A stretch of 64,000 nucleotides of DNA, taken from positions 32,786,214 through 32,850,213 of the forward strand of contig NC_080417.1 of assembly GCF_029873635.1 (NCBI RefSeq), given 5' to 3'. A program made the translations under genes and the position numbers. The notes under the pieces are model-generated. The model saw only the letters and a program-made list of their open reading frames with translations, did no database searches and was not told where the DNA came from. Positions 36,121-49,543 of this stretch are shown here, in pieces. This DNA is from Malania oleifera (taxonomy: Eukaryota > Streptophyta > Magnoliopsida > Santalales > Ximeniaceae). The first letter of the stretch is position 1. Every line of letters begins with the position of its first letter.

Positions 36121-37270
36121 TTATAGAATACCATGATTTTTAGAACATAACACTCAGATATTACAGTTTATTCAGTTAGATAATACAAATTAGATATACA
36201 GTTATTTCAGTTAGATATTATAGTATTTACAGATTAGATTTACAGTGTTATGGTTATTTTGGAATCATAATGAAACAGTAAGATAATTATATATATAAGT
36301 ATTATATAGTATCAGACCCTAATGAATCATTTCAATTAGATTCACTCAACAGAGCACGGTACCATTGCTATTTCAGATCAGAGTGCAACCACATATCTCA
36401 GATAGTATTTGGATTTCTGTCAATCGTGCCTTTGGAGGGATTGCAGGCTCCCCAGAAATGTAGGTTGAGGCGGCCGATTTGACGAGGGAGAGATCTGTTA
36501 CCGTGCCTAGAGGGATTGCAGGCTCCCTAGTATTCTAGGTTGAGGAGGCCAACCTGATGATTAATGGAGTAACAGTTGACTTATCCTGATTGGCCAACTA
36601 GAGTTAAGTCCCGCCTAAGGGCCGAACAACCCTGTTATGAGGGGTTAAATCATGACATATAGATTTCCAAGGTAATTTTCACAGTAATTTATATATATAC
36701 AAATTTACAGAATAACAGCAGATATATTATAATACTAGTAGTATGATTAAATAGAAAAACTCAGATATTACAGATGTATTTTAAGCCACATAGGTGTGAG
36801 TTATGCAGTATTATAGTTTACATGGTTTCTTAGTTCAGTTATTTATCAGTAAATTATTTATGCAAACTCAACTGTCACACACTAGTAATAGCATATTTCT
36901 TCTTATTGAGAGTTGTCTTATCCCAGTGATTTAAAATTTTTCAGGTGATCTAACTAGATGAGCAGATCAGGCTTGCAGGTAGAGAGGTCGACTACACTAC
37001 CCTGTCTATAGGGTAAGTGTTATCAGGGGGTTGTATTTTTTAGTAGCATTTAGGAGTTTTCAGGTAGAAGATGCTGGGATGATGCATAATTATGTATGTA
37101 TATTTTGGAGAGATATTGAATTATAGTATTGTGTATATGGTTGTACAGTTTTGTGTTTTCCACTGCATAGGTATTTTTTAGTAGTCATTACAGGGGTATC
37201 AGAGTAAGGTAATTTATAATATATATATATATATATATATATAAATGGTATGAAATTTTAGGTCGTTACA

Positions 37271-37641
37271 CATCCTTTGATCCTCGTGGTAACTTCTGAT
37301 CGTCGATTGGGGCGACGAACGGCGAAGAAACTGAAGAGAGAGAGAGAGAGAGAGATTTAGCTTTCTTAATGAAGAAGCAAACAAAAATCCTATTTATAGA
37401 CTCTTGACCCTTCGTCAATGAGTTATAGAAGGTCGTTCGTTGACGAAATAAGGCCTTCGTTGACGAACCCTAAACCTGACATTTTCGGCTGTTCTGGATC
37501 TCTTCGTCGATAAGACTCTGAATTTCGACGACGAACCACATAAGGCCTTCGTTGATGAAGCTTGATGCTCCTTTTTTTTAAAAAAAAAAAAAATTTCGTT
37601 TCTTATTTAATTTCCTTATTTTCCTAGTTCGGGTCTCTACA
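37271..37641 (-). repeat. 3' LTR remnant of the minus-strand Tekay element
   Basis: Matches 59248-59722 of the 5' LTR: a GTGGTAACTTCTGATCGTC-like start, GA run, CTTTCTTAATGAAGAAGC, TCGTTGACGA-type repeats and the GGGTCTCTACA end. The rest of this LTR (about 1.5 kb) is absent. Confidence 0.85.
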
Positions 37642-37979
37642 ATCTCCCTTCCTTATAAAAGTTTTGTCCTCAAAATTTGCTAACTATTTTATATCAACTC
37701 ATCTGAATTGTTACTGCTCTGAATCTAGGAAAAGCCGATGGCCACCCACATAGGAGCCCCGTCTCAAATTTATTACCTATCCTCACTTATAGCGGAGGAA
37801 TACCTTGGTTACACATAGTGTCTCGGGAATTTACAATACCATACATAATTCTCCCAAAGACTATCCATACATAAACTCATAAACAACTAACAAACTAAAT
37901 GTACTTACCTTACCTGACCTATATATAAAACTAACACATACCTGTTTAGCCGTACCAATCTGTCTAACACTGATCATTG

Positions 37980-40661
37980 CTGAAACGTTGTGGGTACTTT
38001 TGGCGTATTTCCGTCTCTAGCTCCCAAGAAGCCTCCTCGACTGCATAATTGCGCCATAGCACCTTCACTAACGGTATTTCCTTTGTACACAACTTCTATA
38101 CCTTCTGATCTAGAATCTGAACTGGTACCTCCTCGTAAGTCAAAACATCCCCAATCTCTAATGGTTCATAGCTGATTACGTGCGTAGGATCTGACACATA
38201 CTTTCTTAGCATTGATATATGGAAGATGTTATGAACTTTAAACAATGCTGGTGGTAACGCTACTTGATAAGCGACTGGACCAATCCTTTCTAGGATCTCA
38301 AATGACCCAATGTACCAAGAACTCAACTTGCCTTTCTTTCCAAACCTCATTACTCCCTTCATCGGAGCAATCCTCAAGAATACCATATCCCCGATTTTGA
38401 ACTCCAACACCCATCGGCGAGTATCTACATAACTCTTCTGCCAACTCTATGCTACGTTTATCCTCTCCCTGGTAAGTTTGATCTTTGCAGAGGTTCGATG
38501 AACCAATTTCAATCCCAACACCTGCCATTCGCCTACCTTATCCTAGTACAATGGAGATCGACACTGGCGACCATACAAGGCCTCATATGATGCCATCTCG
38601 ATACTAGCCTAATAGCTGTTATTATACGTGAACTCGACTAATAGCAAATACCTGATCCAACTTCCACCGAAATCTAGCACACATGCCTACAGCATATCCT
38701 CCAAAGTCTACATGGTCCTCTCAGATTGTCTGTCCATCTGCAGGTGAAACTTGGTATTGAAGGTGAGTTGAGATCCTAAGGCATCCTACAAACTCTTCTA
38801 GAACAGAGATGTAAATCATGGTTCTTGATCTGAAACTATAGAAACTCGGGTGCTATGAGGTCGTACTATCTCTTGTACATAAAGCTCTGCCAGCTTATCC
38901 ATGGAATAACTAACCCTGATCAGAACGAAGTGCGTAGTCTTCATCAGCCAATTCACTATAACCCAAATAACATTCTGCCTATGCACCGCCGAAGGCAATC
39001 TTGACACAAAGTCCATCGAGATATGCTCCCACTTCCACTTTGGGATGTCAAGTGGTTGTAGTGGTCATGTGGGCCTCTGGTGCTTGACTTTCACCTGCTG
39101 ACACATCAGGCACTGCTCTACGAATTGGGCGATCTCTCTTTTCATGTTAAACCACCAAAAAGAACCTCGCAGATCCCTGTACATTTTTGTGCTTCCTGGA
39201 TGTACCGTATATAAAGAATGATGTGCCTCCTCCAAGATGGTTCATTTAATCTCGTCATCATTCAGCACGTAGATACGAGTTTGAAATCTCAACAACCCGT
39301 CATCAGAGAGATGGAAATCTGTGTTTAACCCAACCTGTATCCCACTCACAATCTCTGCCAGCTCTACATCTTTCATCTAAGCTGATCTAATCCTCTCTTG
39401 TAAGGTTGGTTGCACTACCAGGCCAGCAATGAATGCCTGGTGATTTCCTTCTACTATCTCTACCCCCAACCTTTCCAGGTCCATCCTGATCTCATGCTAA
39501 ATCCCAATCGCTGAGACTGATGCAAGCACCGAATTCCGACTTAACGCATCAGCTACGACATTAACTTTCCTGGGGTGGTAACTAATAGTATAGTCGTGGT
39601 ATTTAATCAATTCAAGCCACCTGCGTTGCCTCATATTCATCTCCTTCCGAGTGAAGAAGTATTTGATACTCTTATGATCAGTATAGATCTCGCACTTTTC
39701 ACCGAATAAGTAGTGTCGCCAGATCTTTATTGCAAATACCACTGTTGTAAGCTCTAAGTCATGTGTAGGTTAATTCTTTTTGTACTCTTTAAGTTGACGA
39801 GAGGCATATGCAATAACCTTACCCTGTTGCATCAAAACACACTCGAGCCCTTTTTGGGATGCGTCACTATAGATCACGTAACCACCATCCCCTGATGGAA
39901 TGGTCAACACTAGGGTTGTGACTAGACGTTGCTTCAACTCCTGGAAGCTCTGCTCACACTCACTAGTCCAGTAAAACCTGTTGTTTTTCCTCGTAAACTG
40001 TGTCAAAGGACCTGACAGCATAGAAAAACCCTCGATGAATCGGAGATAATACCTTGTTAGACCCAAGAAACTTCTGATCTTATGTATATTCTTCAATCTT
40101 GCCCAGTCTACTACTGCTTCTACTTTGCCCCGGTCTACTGATATTCCTTCCCTGGACACTACATGTCCCAGAAATGTAACATGTTTTAGCCAGAACTCGC
40201 ATTTCTTGAATTTAGTAAACACTCTCTTCTCTCTGAGTACCTGAAGTACCAGCCTCAAATGAGTTTCATGCTCTACAGAACTCCTCGAATAAATTAGGAT
40301 GTCATCAATGAATACCACCATGAACTGATCTAAGTACGCATGGAACACTCTATTCATCAGATCCATCAATGTTGTAGGTGCATTCGACAAACCAAATGGC
40401 AAACCAAAAATTTATAATGGTCTTATCGGGTTCGAAAAGCTGTCTTCGATACATCCTTTAACTTCACCTTTAATTGGTAATACCCAGATCGCAGATCGAT
40501 CTTAGAGAAAACTTAGGTACCCTTTAGCTGGTCAAACAAGTCATCAATACGCGGTAATGGGTATTTATTCTTTATAGTTACCTTGTTAGTTGATGCACAT
40601 CCTCATCGACCCATCTTTCTTCTTTACAAACAACACCGGTGCTCCCTAGGGTGACATATTT
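37980..40661 (-). pseudogene. Tekay-like pol, RT to chromodomain
   Basis: RT with [20 protein letters not shown] and FIDD (about 40312-40301), [12 protein letters not shown]; RNase H beginning near 39900 ([20 protein letters not shown]) and ending [22 protein letters not shown] (about 39560); integrase MDFVSRLPSA (about 39016), GDMVFLRIAPMKGVMRFGKK and YIGSFEILERIGPVAYQ; chromodomain YAVEEASWELETEIRQKYP (about 38060-37985). Frameshifts and stops separate these pieces. The RT N-terminus continues at 44584 beyond the inserted solo LTR. Confidence 0.9.
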
Positions 40662-41282
40662 TGTAACAACCTGTTTAATGAACTGGGTTTTTTTTTTTTT
40701 TTTAATGTTTTTATACCATAATATTTAACATGCTCTGATACCATATTAGGATAAACCCAACCATAAACCTAAGCAGCAAAAAGCATAAATCACATAGACA
40801 TAACCATATGAAAATATATACACAATACAAAACCAATACTACACAACCCAGAGTGCTACATGTTTTCCAAAATATATATACAAACGTCTGTTCCTGAAAA
40901 TACCCTCAACTAGCTAGGGTATACAAAAATACTCCCAAAATGTACTCACTCTCCACTGACAAGGCAGTGCAGAAGCCCCTCTATCTGCGAGTCTGGTCTG
41001 CTCGCCTACCTGGATCACCTGAAAAATGTTTCAACATTGGGATGAGCCAACACTCAGTAAAAAGAAATATGTTATTACTAGTGTGTGGCAAATGAGCTAC
41101 TATACTATGAAAATCTGTTTTCATATAATCATGTATAACTGAATATGTAAGTACAGTATAAGTAATAAAATTCACCCCCCTCTTCCATATTGCTTAACAT
41201 AACAGTATCGTAGGTTACAATTCAAAATTCTTCTATTATACACAAATAAATTCCCTGTTTCTGTAAAATTGTAAATATGTAG

Positions 41283-43199
41283 TGTTGATTAAGGTGTAAT
41301 CCCAAGAGTGGGGGTGAATTGGATATAAAAAAAAAAAAAATTAAGCCACTTAGTTTCCTTTTACACACTTCTTATCACCAGCTACTACTTGTTGCTCAAT
41401 TATGTATGAGTGTGGCAAACCTATCTATGCATGTAATATACTCAATTTAAATATAACGCGAAAAATAAAGATTAAAAGGAAGATAGAAGACAAACGCGAT
41501 TTTACGAGGTTCAGCCGACTTGGCTACGTCCTCGCCTTGAGCAACCACTCAAGGATTCACTAAAAACTCTGCTCCTTAAAGTGGGACGGAACTTCCTTTA
41601 CAAACCGCTGCTTACAAGAGGTACAACTCCCTCCTTTTCCGATGCTCACAAGAGGTACAACTTCCTCCTCACACCTAGTTCACAACCCAAACCGTGTTTA
41701 CAATGAAATCTGAAAATAACACTCAAAACAATGCTTCTAACAAAAGCTTGTGAGTACAATTCAATTTCCTATAACATTAACATATGATATAACTTGAAGC
41801 TCAAGAATGTATGAAAAACGATACGATCGTTTGATGTATGATATGTGTCAACACACAAATTCGTATTTAATCGAAACTCCTAAGTGAAAATATATTTGAA
41901 ATGCTTTGGAGTCAACTAGGGTTCTTGATTCACTTTGTAAAGATGCACAAGTATATTTGAAGTGAACTAGTTAACAAAATCTTTGTCTTGAATACAAACT
42001 CAATCAAAATCACAAAGCTTCTTTCAAGTTCCAATATTTTAATCAAAGTAGATTTTTCAATAAGAAGCCCAATGAACAATATATATAAATATGTGTTTAT
42101 ATACTTCTTGAATCACAAATCAATCAACCAAGCTAACAAGCTTTTCTCAAAACATGATCTTTTCAAAAATCAGTTTTTATATGTGAATACACACTCAAGA
42201 TCAAAACCTCTTTCTAATGATAAACACATAAAGAGATTAGAGGTTCTTGAAAAGTAATAACTTGAAATATCAAACCTTAATATTGGATTAAAGTTTAGTT
42301 GGATGAATGAATGCCCTTTTGATTTTAGTAGAGATTTGCCCAACGAAGATGGAAGAAGATTTACATGCAGAAAATCAGCTCTAGGGTTCAAGTCTTGCAA
42401 TGAGATGTATATTTTTCTTGTTGTATCTCTTAGCTTCTTGTTCTAGGGTTTAGATATTCATAATATATGTTATATTACCCTTAGAATTAATCTCAACCAT
42501 TGGATCAATAAGATACTTCGCATGTCTTTTTAATAAAGAACTGATTTTTAGGCTTTCCTGCGAGTTCAGGCAACCGAACTTGACTTCAAGCTCCTGAAAT
42601 GTCAACTTCAGGCGCTTGACGTTCCAAGGTCAGGCGATCAAAGAGCCTTGGCTAGGTTCTATCTTCTCCATTTAATTCTTCAGGCGACTAAACTTAATCT
42701 TCAGGAAACCGAAGAAATTCTTCAAGCTACTGAGGTTTGAGTTCAGGCGACTGAAGTCCCCATTTTCTCAAATTTTAATTTCTAACTAAAAAATCTGCTT
42801 GGCTTCTTTTCTTGGGTCTTTCATAAAACATATTTTTCATGATTTTGAAAACATTTCAAGGTCCATGAGAGTTTCCTAATGATGTACATGAAATGCATGA
42901 ATCCTAAAACCATTCTAAGTTATAATGAGCCTCAAATTAAATCATACGAAAATGTAAGTATATGACATCTAAATACCCATTCCCAAGATATTTTTGAACT
43001 TTGCCGCTTGCATCTTGATTCTAATACTCTTTGAGTTCCATGGTGCTTTCTAAGATTTGTAAGCTTTACTTGAAGGCTTCCATGACCCGTTATCTTTCCG
43101 TGCATGCTTAATGTGAGTCCTGTTCACAAACTCAATGCACAGATCAAATATCAAGTGATTTGTCATTATCAAAACCGGATTGGACTCATAGAGTCAACA
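41283..43199. mobile_element. Sirevirus-like solo LTR nested in the solo LTR
   Basis: TGTTGATTAAGGTGTAATCCC to GAGTCAACA, matching the LTRs at 47208 and 55816 at both ends and in the TACGAGGTTCAGCC block. It has two of the 32-bp GCTTACAAGAGGTACAACTCC units where the others have three. Plus-strand reading matches the other two, so it belongs to a minus-strand element. No clean target duplication; a microsatellite abuts the right end. Confidence 0.85.
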
Positions 43200-43200
43200 C

Positions 43201-43268
<68 letters not shown>
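43200..43268. repeat. (AAT)n microsatellite at an LTR junction
   Basis: About 22 ATA/AAT units immediately right of the nested LTR, obscuring its target duplication. Confidence 0.95.
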
Positions 43269-44579
43269 TGAAAATGTTCCCTGTGGCTATCTGTGTGTCA
43301 TGACTTACCCACTCATGACAGGGTTGTGCGGGTAGGCGGGATTTACCCTCGCTGGCCAATTAGGAATAAATCACTATACTCCATCGGTCAATCTGCCCAC
43401 CTCAACCCATATCTAGATGAGGAGCCTAACCTCTTCAAGGGCCTAGGTGATCGACCTTACCACGTATTATCTAAATAGGTGGTTGCACTCATAAAGTAAC
43501 ATAATATCTGTAGCAACGGTACCATGCTCTGTAGCTGTAAGTCCAACAGGGTCTAATATCATATAATATATTTCTATATACACTTATCTGATTTACCATG
43601 ATTTTGAAATAATCGTAATAACCATGATGCTGCATAAACTGTACTGTAATTCATATGTCGTAATACTGAGAACTGTATAATCATAACATTGAAACTGCAT
43701 AATCATAATACTGATATTCGTATAATCATGGTACTGAGATTCATAAAATCATGGTACTGAAACATCGTAAAATCTGAATACTAAAATATCATAAAACCTA
43801 TTTTTGTACTATATTCATATTCACAAGCCACACGATACTTTAATACATAATTTTCATCATTTAACAAACTGTATAATATTTTAAAAATATCTAACATAGC
43901 ATATTTCCCTTACCTGACTACTGGAAAGCCCCTATGAGATTCTAACCTAACACCCGCAGGGCCTCCTACACAACACCCTGAAACCAACATATGCCAGAAC
44001 AAAATATCAGTATTTCTTCGCCTACATCATTTCTTATAACTGTCATAAGACTAAAAATGGGCTAAAAGGCCTTACCCTGAATTTGGGATGAAATCCAACT
44101 TCGTTTCCCCAACGATCCGCTCTGGCAGACTTGCAGAGAACTTCACCAGGAGCGTCGTGGAGACTTCGGATTGTCGATCTGGTAACTGGAGGGGCCGAAA
44201 TCGAAGAGAGAAGGGAGAGAGTGACGTAAAGAAAGAGATAGGAGAGAGAGAGAGAGGAGCGTTAAAAGTGAATAAAAATCTGATTTTTAGCTATCTATAG
44301 GGTCAGATTCGTCGACGAGACATGTCACCTCGTTAATGAGTCCTCTCTGTATTTTCTCATCGTTGAAACCCTGTATTCGTCGATGAATTTCCTTATGCAC
44401 TCGTCGACGAAACCCTGTATTCATCGACAAGTCCTAGCAATTTTCTTAAAATTATTATTATTATTATTATCTTCAAAATGCAATGTCGTCGACGAATTCT
44501 ACGACCTCTTTCTGTTTTTGTTTTTATTTCTCTCTCTCTCTCTCATTATTTAAATACTATTATTTTTCGGTTCACTACA

Positions 44580-45254
44580 CATTTGGTCTAATGAAACCAT
44601 TATCCAAAAGTTCCTGCAGTTGCACCTCTAGCTCTTATAGTTCAGTCAGAGCCACTCGGTACAGAGCCTTAGAGATTGGTGTCGTCCCTGGAATCAACTC
44701 AATGGTGAACTCCACCTCATAATCAGGAGGCAACCCCGATAAGTCTTCGGGAAAAACATCCAGGAACTCCCAAATTATTGGAATATCCTCCAACTTCAGT
44801 CCTTCCTTTGGTGGTTCTTTCACATATGCAAGGTACCCTTGACAACCCCCAGCAGTAATTTCCTTGCTTGAATCACCAAAAGGATCTGTGGTGCAGAGCG
44901 CACACATGACCCTTCGAATTTAAACTCTTGCTCCCTTAGAGTTTTGAATACCACCTCCTTCCTATGACAATCTATGTTTGCGTAGTTGGATGCTAGCCAA
45001 TCCATTTTTAGTATAACGTCGAATCCATGCATAACGAATACAATTAGACTAGCAGGCAGCCTTTTCCCTTGAATCTCCACTGGGTAGTCTCTAACCACCT
45101 TACTGCATACAATAACCGACCCTGTCGGTGTGGCCACACTTAATTCAACTCCTAACGGCTGAGTCTCTATCTCATATACCTTAACAAACCCCTTTGATAT
45201 AAATGAGTGAGTTGCACTTAAATAAAAAAACACAACAGCTTTATGGAAAAGCAC
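44580..45254 (-). pseudogene. Tekay-like protease and RT N-terminus
   Basis: ATHSFISKGFVKVYEIE, HGFDVILKMDWLASNYANID and [20 protein letters not shown], then LYRVALTEL, the protease-to-RT stretch of Tekay elements. The protease active-site triplet (normally Asp-Ser-Gly before ATHSF) reads Tyr-Leu-Ser, so it is inactive. The RT reading continues to 44580, where the solo LTR has entered codons equivalent to GFIRPNVSP. Confidence 0.88.
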
Positions 45255-45399
45255 ATAAATAATACCTGTAATTACGTCTTATGCATGCTCGGCCTCACCT
45301 GGCGTCATAGAGTACACCTGTGCCTGGGATGTATTCTCCTAGTGACTGCCTCGAGGTGCCTAATTCCCCCTCCCATACTGTTGCTGCTGAGGTGGGTAC

Positions 45400-46200
45400 T
45401 TCAGTGTCACGTGACAGTCCCGCACCTGATGCCCTGTCATACCGCATAGATAGCAGAATGTTGTTCCAGCCCTACACTTGTCCCAATGATTCTTATGGCA
45501 TCTGGGACAAGTGGCACTTTGAGAACTCCTTTAAGAGGCTCGAGATCCCAACACCTACCTTTGGCCCGACGAACTACCAGGTCGCTACCAGGAGTTCTGG
45601 CTGGAGCTAGATTGATAACTCTGAGGCAAGGGCCTCTTTCTTTGGTTCGCCTCTCTCTCCCCTTTCTATATACTAGCCTCCGCTACCATGGCTTTGTCCA
45701 CCAATTTTGTAAAGCTTTGGACTAATAACGCCGCCACCTACGCCCGTATTGCTTGTCTCAGCCCTCTCTTAAATATCTAAGCCTTCTTCGGCTTATCCGG
45801 GAACATATATGGAGCGAATTAGGATAGCTCCACAAATCTAACTGCATATTGCTGCACCAACAAGGACCCCTACGTAAGATGCAAGAATTCCTTTTTCTTC
45901 ACCTCTTTAGTGGCCACGGGGAAGTATCTGCTAAAGAAGACTTCCCTGAAACAACTCCAGGTAGCAGATGCATACCTTAGTCGTTGTTCCTCCACCAGGT
46001 TAGCCGATCTCCACCATCTCTTTGACTCTCCCACCAATTTAAAGGTGGCGAACCTCACTTTTTGCTCCTCTGTGCATTCCAGCACCCCAAACAATTCCTT
46101 CACCTCCTGAATCCAATCTTCCGTTGCAATCGGGTTCGGTCCCCCCAAGAATGTCGGTAGATTTGTCCAAGAAAACTACTGGAACGTGCAGCCTTTATCA
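45400..46200 (-). pseudogene. Tekay-like gag with two zinc knuckles
   Basis: The Gag domain at 46148-45870 reads GPNPIATEDWIQEVKELF, ECTEEQKVRFATFKLVGESKRWW and FSRYFPVATKEVKKKEF. Two zinc knuckles follow: C-PR-C-HKNH-WDK-C (45509-45474; CX2CX3HX4C-like, the usual first knuckle in Tekay) and C-YL-C-GMTG-H-QVRD-C (45455-45414). Stops lie between the pieces. Confidence 0.85.
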
Positions 46201-46767
46201 GCCGCTAGCTGACCCTGTTCCCAAGAATCCCTTTGAATTTCCTTCCTAGCCTGGCATGCTATACTACACAGCACATCCGAGGCCTCAATGTCATCTTTTC
46301 AGGAGGCATCCACATGGTTGTCCCCTCTAGACATGACCTCCTTTCCCCTAGGTTCCATCCTGAAGATAGGATAGAAACCAACTTAGAAATTCCACATTTA
46401 TCAAGGTCGATGCAAGTATGGAATGACTAATAGCTGAAACATACAAATTTGTAGTTTAAAGAGATCACTTATACATTACAGCTACAAAACGACCAAGGTA
46501 CCGGTCCCTAATCATGACGCTGGCACTACATACATACTTTTCCAATCTATTGTTACCAATCTAAGTTTCCGAGCTCTAGTCCCTCTACCTAGAAACGAAA
46601 CCATTAATGGATTTATCATGATTTTCCTGAAATCATCATTCTAGGAAAACATAGAAAACCCTAAGCTTCCAGACTAAAACCCAACTTAACTTACCCATTC
46701 TTATTCTTAACTCATCTCAACCTAAACTCTGATAATCATTACTAACAAGTCTGCAGAACCTAGAAAA

Positions 46768-46786
46768 CCTAGGCTCTAATACCACC
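46768..46786 (-). promoter_or_regulatory. Primer binding site of the minus-strand Tekay element
   Basis: Minus-strand GGTGGTATTAGAGCCTAGG directly follows the LTR end (TTACA at 46787). It is complementary to the tRNA-iMet 3' end except for one base in the usual TGGTATCAGAGC. Confidence 0.85.
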
Positions 46787-47207
46787 TGTAATGCCCTGTC
46801 CCGCCACGTGGGCCCAGGGTGCTACTTTAGTGATGTCTGTGTACCTGATACCATAATCATTAAACATAGATGCAGTGGAAGTAATGAAATATTCACCAAA
46901 CATACATTACCAGAGTTCTAAGTCCTTTTATACATATAAGTTCCTGAACATCCATATTACAATCCGACCCAAAATTTGGACAACTAGTTCGGTCCATACA
47001 ACCATAATACATATCCATTAACTTACAACATAACCAACATACACCTGAAGATCATATAGATCTTCACAAAAAGACTATTCTAACCTCCACCCCCTTGGCA
47101 CTGGTAAGCACGATTCCTGTTATTTTCTGAAAAGATGATTGATATATTGGGGTGAGACACTTCTCAGTAAGGGTGATCAAGTTAATATCAGTGTGTGGGC
47201 AACATGT

Positions 47208-49527
47208 GTTGATCAAAGTGTAATCCCAAGAGGGGAGGTGAATTGGGTATTTTAAAAAATTCTTTGAAACTTATTTACCAATCAATCCCTATTTCTATGT
47301 TTAACTAATTAATGGCTAGAATTTGATGTTGATTTGAATTATTAAATAAATAAATTCCCTTTTACCCAATTAAATGCATGTAAAGTTATTGAACATACAC
47401 AAGCAAGCAAAAAATTAAAATATGATGCAGAAAATAAAAAGGATAAGGGAAGAGAGAATGCAACCATGATTTTACGAGGTTCAGCCAACCCGGCCTACAT
47501 CCTCGCCTTAAGCAACCCTCTTAAGGATATCACTATAATCTCTGCTCCTTAATTTGGAATGGAGCTTCTCTAACAATCCGCTGCTTACAAGAGGTACAAC
47601 TCCCTCTTAATCCGCTGCTTACAAGAGGTACAACTCCCTCCTAATCCGCTACTTACAAGAGATACAACTCTCTCCTCAACCCCGGTTCACAAACCGAACC
47701 TTGAATACAATTTAATCTGCAAAACACTCAATGTTGTTTCTACCAAAGTTAGTGAGTACAATTCAAAGTCCTAGTACATAATCATATGATAAAACTTGAA
47801 GCTCAGTATGAATGAAACGATAACATCGTTTTATGAATGAAATGCTTCAATACACAATTTCTCTCTTTAACCAAAACTCCCAAGTAATGATATATTTAAA
47901 AAGCTTTGGAGAATTTTAGGGTCCTTGGTTCACTTTGCAAAAATGCACAAATATATTTGATGTGAACTTATTAATAAAAACTTTGTCTTGAATATTAAAT
48001 CAATCAAAATCACAAAGTTTTCTTTCAAGTATTTAATCACACAATGATCTTTGTAATGAGCCAATACATATATATAGATAATGATTTTCAACGATCACAA
48101 ACTGAATATATTGTTTTTCAGAAAATATCCCTCAATAAAATGTACATTTATAAATACCAAAGATATTTAATCAAGCGTTAATATATCTAAAATATAGATC
48201 CTTTAACAAACACACACTCTAATCAAATCTTTTTAATCAATGATATAAACCTTTATCAAGCAGTGAGATTATCTAGATAATGTATATATAAAGTTTACTC
48301 ACTCTCTATCACTCAGCATATTTTAACAATAGAATTCTAAATGAGTGGTTCTTTGAAAAAATATATATCTGAATGACAAAGAAAACTTTTTCAGGTAATG
48401 AACTTGTCAAACAAAATCTCTATATAGTTAAGAATGCTCAAGATCAAATTCTCTAAAGATATTCAATAATAAGTGATGAGATGAGAAGCTTTTGAAAAAA
48501 TATAACTTGAATCACCAAACCTCAATACCAAGATGAAATACAAAATGTACACGTGATTTCCCTTCTGATTTTCTGAATTGATTTGCTCAAAGACGATGTG
48601 TAGAATGAAGTGCAGGCAATCGTATATCAATCAGCTCAAGTTTCACTATTCTCTTTCAATAGGATGTGTTCTTCTTTTCTTGTGTGTCTTAGCATCATTC
48701 TAGGGTTTAGATATTTAGTATTTATAATGTCTTACCCTTAGAATTGACCTCAACTGTTGGATCAAAAGATAGCTCGCGTGTTTTCTCAATAAAAATTACA
48801 TTTTTAATCTTTCTCGCAAGTTTAGACAACTGAGGTCAAGAGCCCAGATGACTGAAGTCATTTTATCCTTCAAAAAATTAGCCTGGATACAGGGTCAGAC
48901 AACCGAGATCAAGGGTCAGACGACCGAAGTGTCAAGTTCAGACGACCGAGTTCAAGGTTTAGTCATTTGAGGTGCTTCTGCCAGTTTCTATTTTTCACCC
49001 ATAAAACTTCAGACGACTGAGCTTATTCTTCAGATGTTTGAGGAAGTTCTTTAGTCAACCGAACTTAAGGTTCAGTCATCTGAAGTTCCCAATTTTTGCA
49101 TATTTACTTTCCAGTTCAAAAATCTTTTTTACTTTCTTTCTTGGCTCTTTTATAAAAACATTTTTTAGGATTTTGACATTAATTCCAAGTCCATGAATGT
49201 CCCCTAATGATGTTCGTGAAGTGCATGAGTCCTAAAATCATTCTAAGGTATATGTTGAGCTTCAAATTAAATCATACGAAAATATAAATACATGAGTTCT
49301 AAGTGCCCATTCTCAAGATGTTTTTGAACTTTGCTGCTTGCATCTTGATTCTTGTACTTTTTGAGTTATGGATCTTGCCAAGATATGTATGTTTTACTTT
49401 AAGGCTTTCATTACTCATTATCCTTCTGTGCATGCTTAATATAGTTCATGTTCACAAACTCAATGCATAGATCAAATACCAAGTGATTTGTCATTATCAA
49501 AACTAGATTGGACTCATAGGGTCAACA
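47208..49527 (-). repeat. 3' LTR of the Sirevirus-like element
   Basis: Contains three 32-bp tandem units (47578-47680) and an array of TCAGACGACYGA-type motifs (about 48830-49085). Confidence 0.9.
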
Positions 49528-49543
49528 ATCTCTCCCTTTTTTA

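Larger units (their letters stand above)
29390..37270 (+). mobile_element. 5'-truncated Tekay/Del-like Ty3 element with 3' LTR
   Basis: Starts abruptly in protease; gag, PBS and 5' LTR are missing. Pol runs to about 32580, a PPT (AAGGAGGAGAAAA, 32890-32902) leads into the LTR at 32903, and the LTR ends GGTCGTTACA at 37270. The LTR is split by a reverse solo LTR (33111-35202). A chromodomain-like tail in integrase and the 2.3-kb LTR fit the Tekay (Del) clade. Confidence 0.88.
32903..37270 (+). mobile_element. 3' LTR (about 2.28 kb) of the truncated Tekay element, interrupted
   Basis: The LTR consists of 32903-33110 and 35203-37270. It starts TGTAGTGACCC, with TATA-like TTATAAAG near 33005 and a CT run where the solo LTR inserted. 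It then shows donor GAG|GTAAGA (35379), a 15-bp minisatellite (about 36040-36120), GAGCACGGTACC (36352-36363), the AACCC..GGGTT hairpin (about 36628), acceptor TTTTTCAG (ends 36944) and PBS-like GGTATCAGAG (about 37195). Confidence 0.85.
40662..44579 (-). mobile_element. Reverse solo LTR in Tekay RT, holding another LTR
   Basis: Starts (plus) TGTAACAACCTG plus a T run and ends TTCACTACA. Flanks are TATTT (40657-40661) and CATTT (44580-44584); the RT reading across the site shows CATTT is the original, so the left copy changed C to T. Without the nested 41283-43199 it is about 2.0 kb and matches subfamily A in reverse, including the TCGTCGACGA array (about 44490-44300), donor (44075) and acceptor (41020-41019). 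Confidence 0.9.

Noticed and set aside
41278..43204. Target duplication for the nested Sirevirus-like solo LTR
   Set aside because: TGTAG on the left and CATAA on the right do not match; the AAT microsatellite has altered the right side.
45243..45725. Plus-strand frames around 45243-45725
   Set aside because: They lie opposite the gag zinc knuckles of the minus-strand Tekay element.
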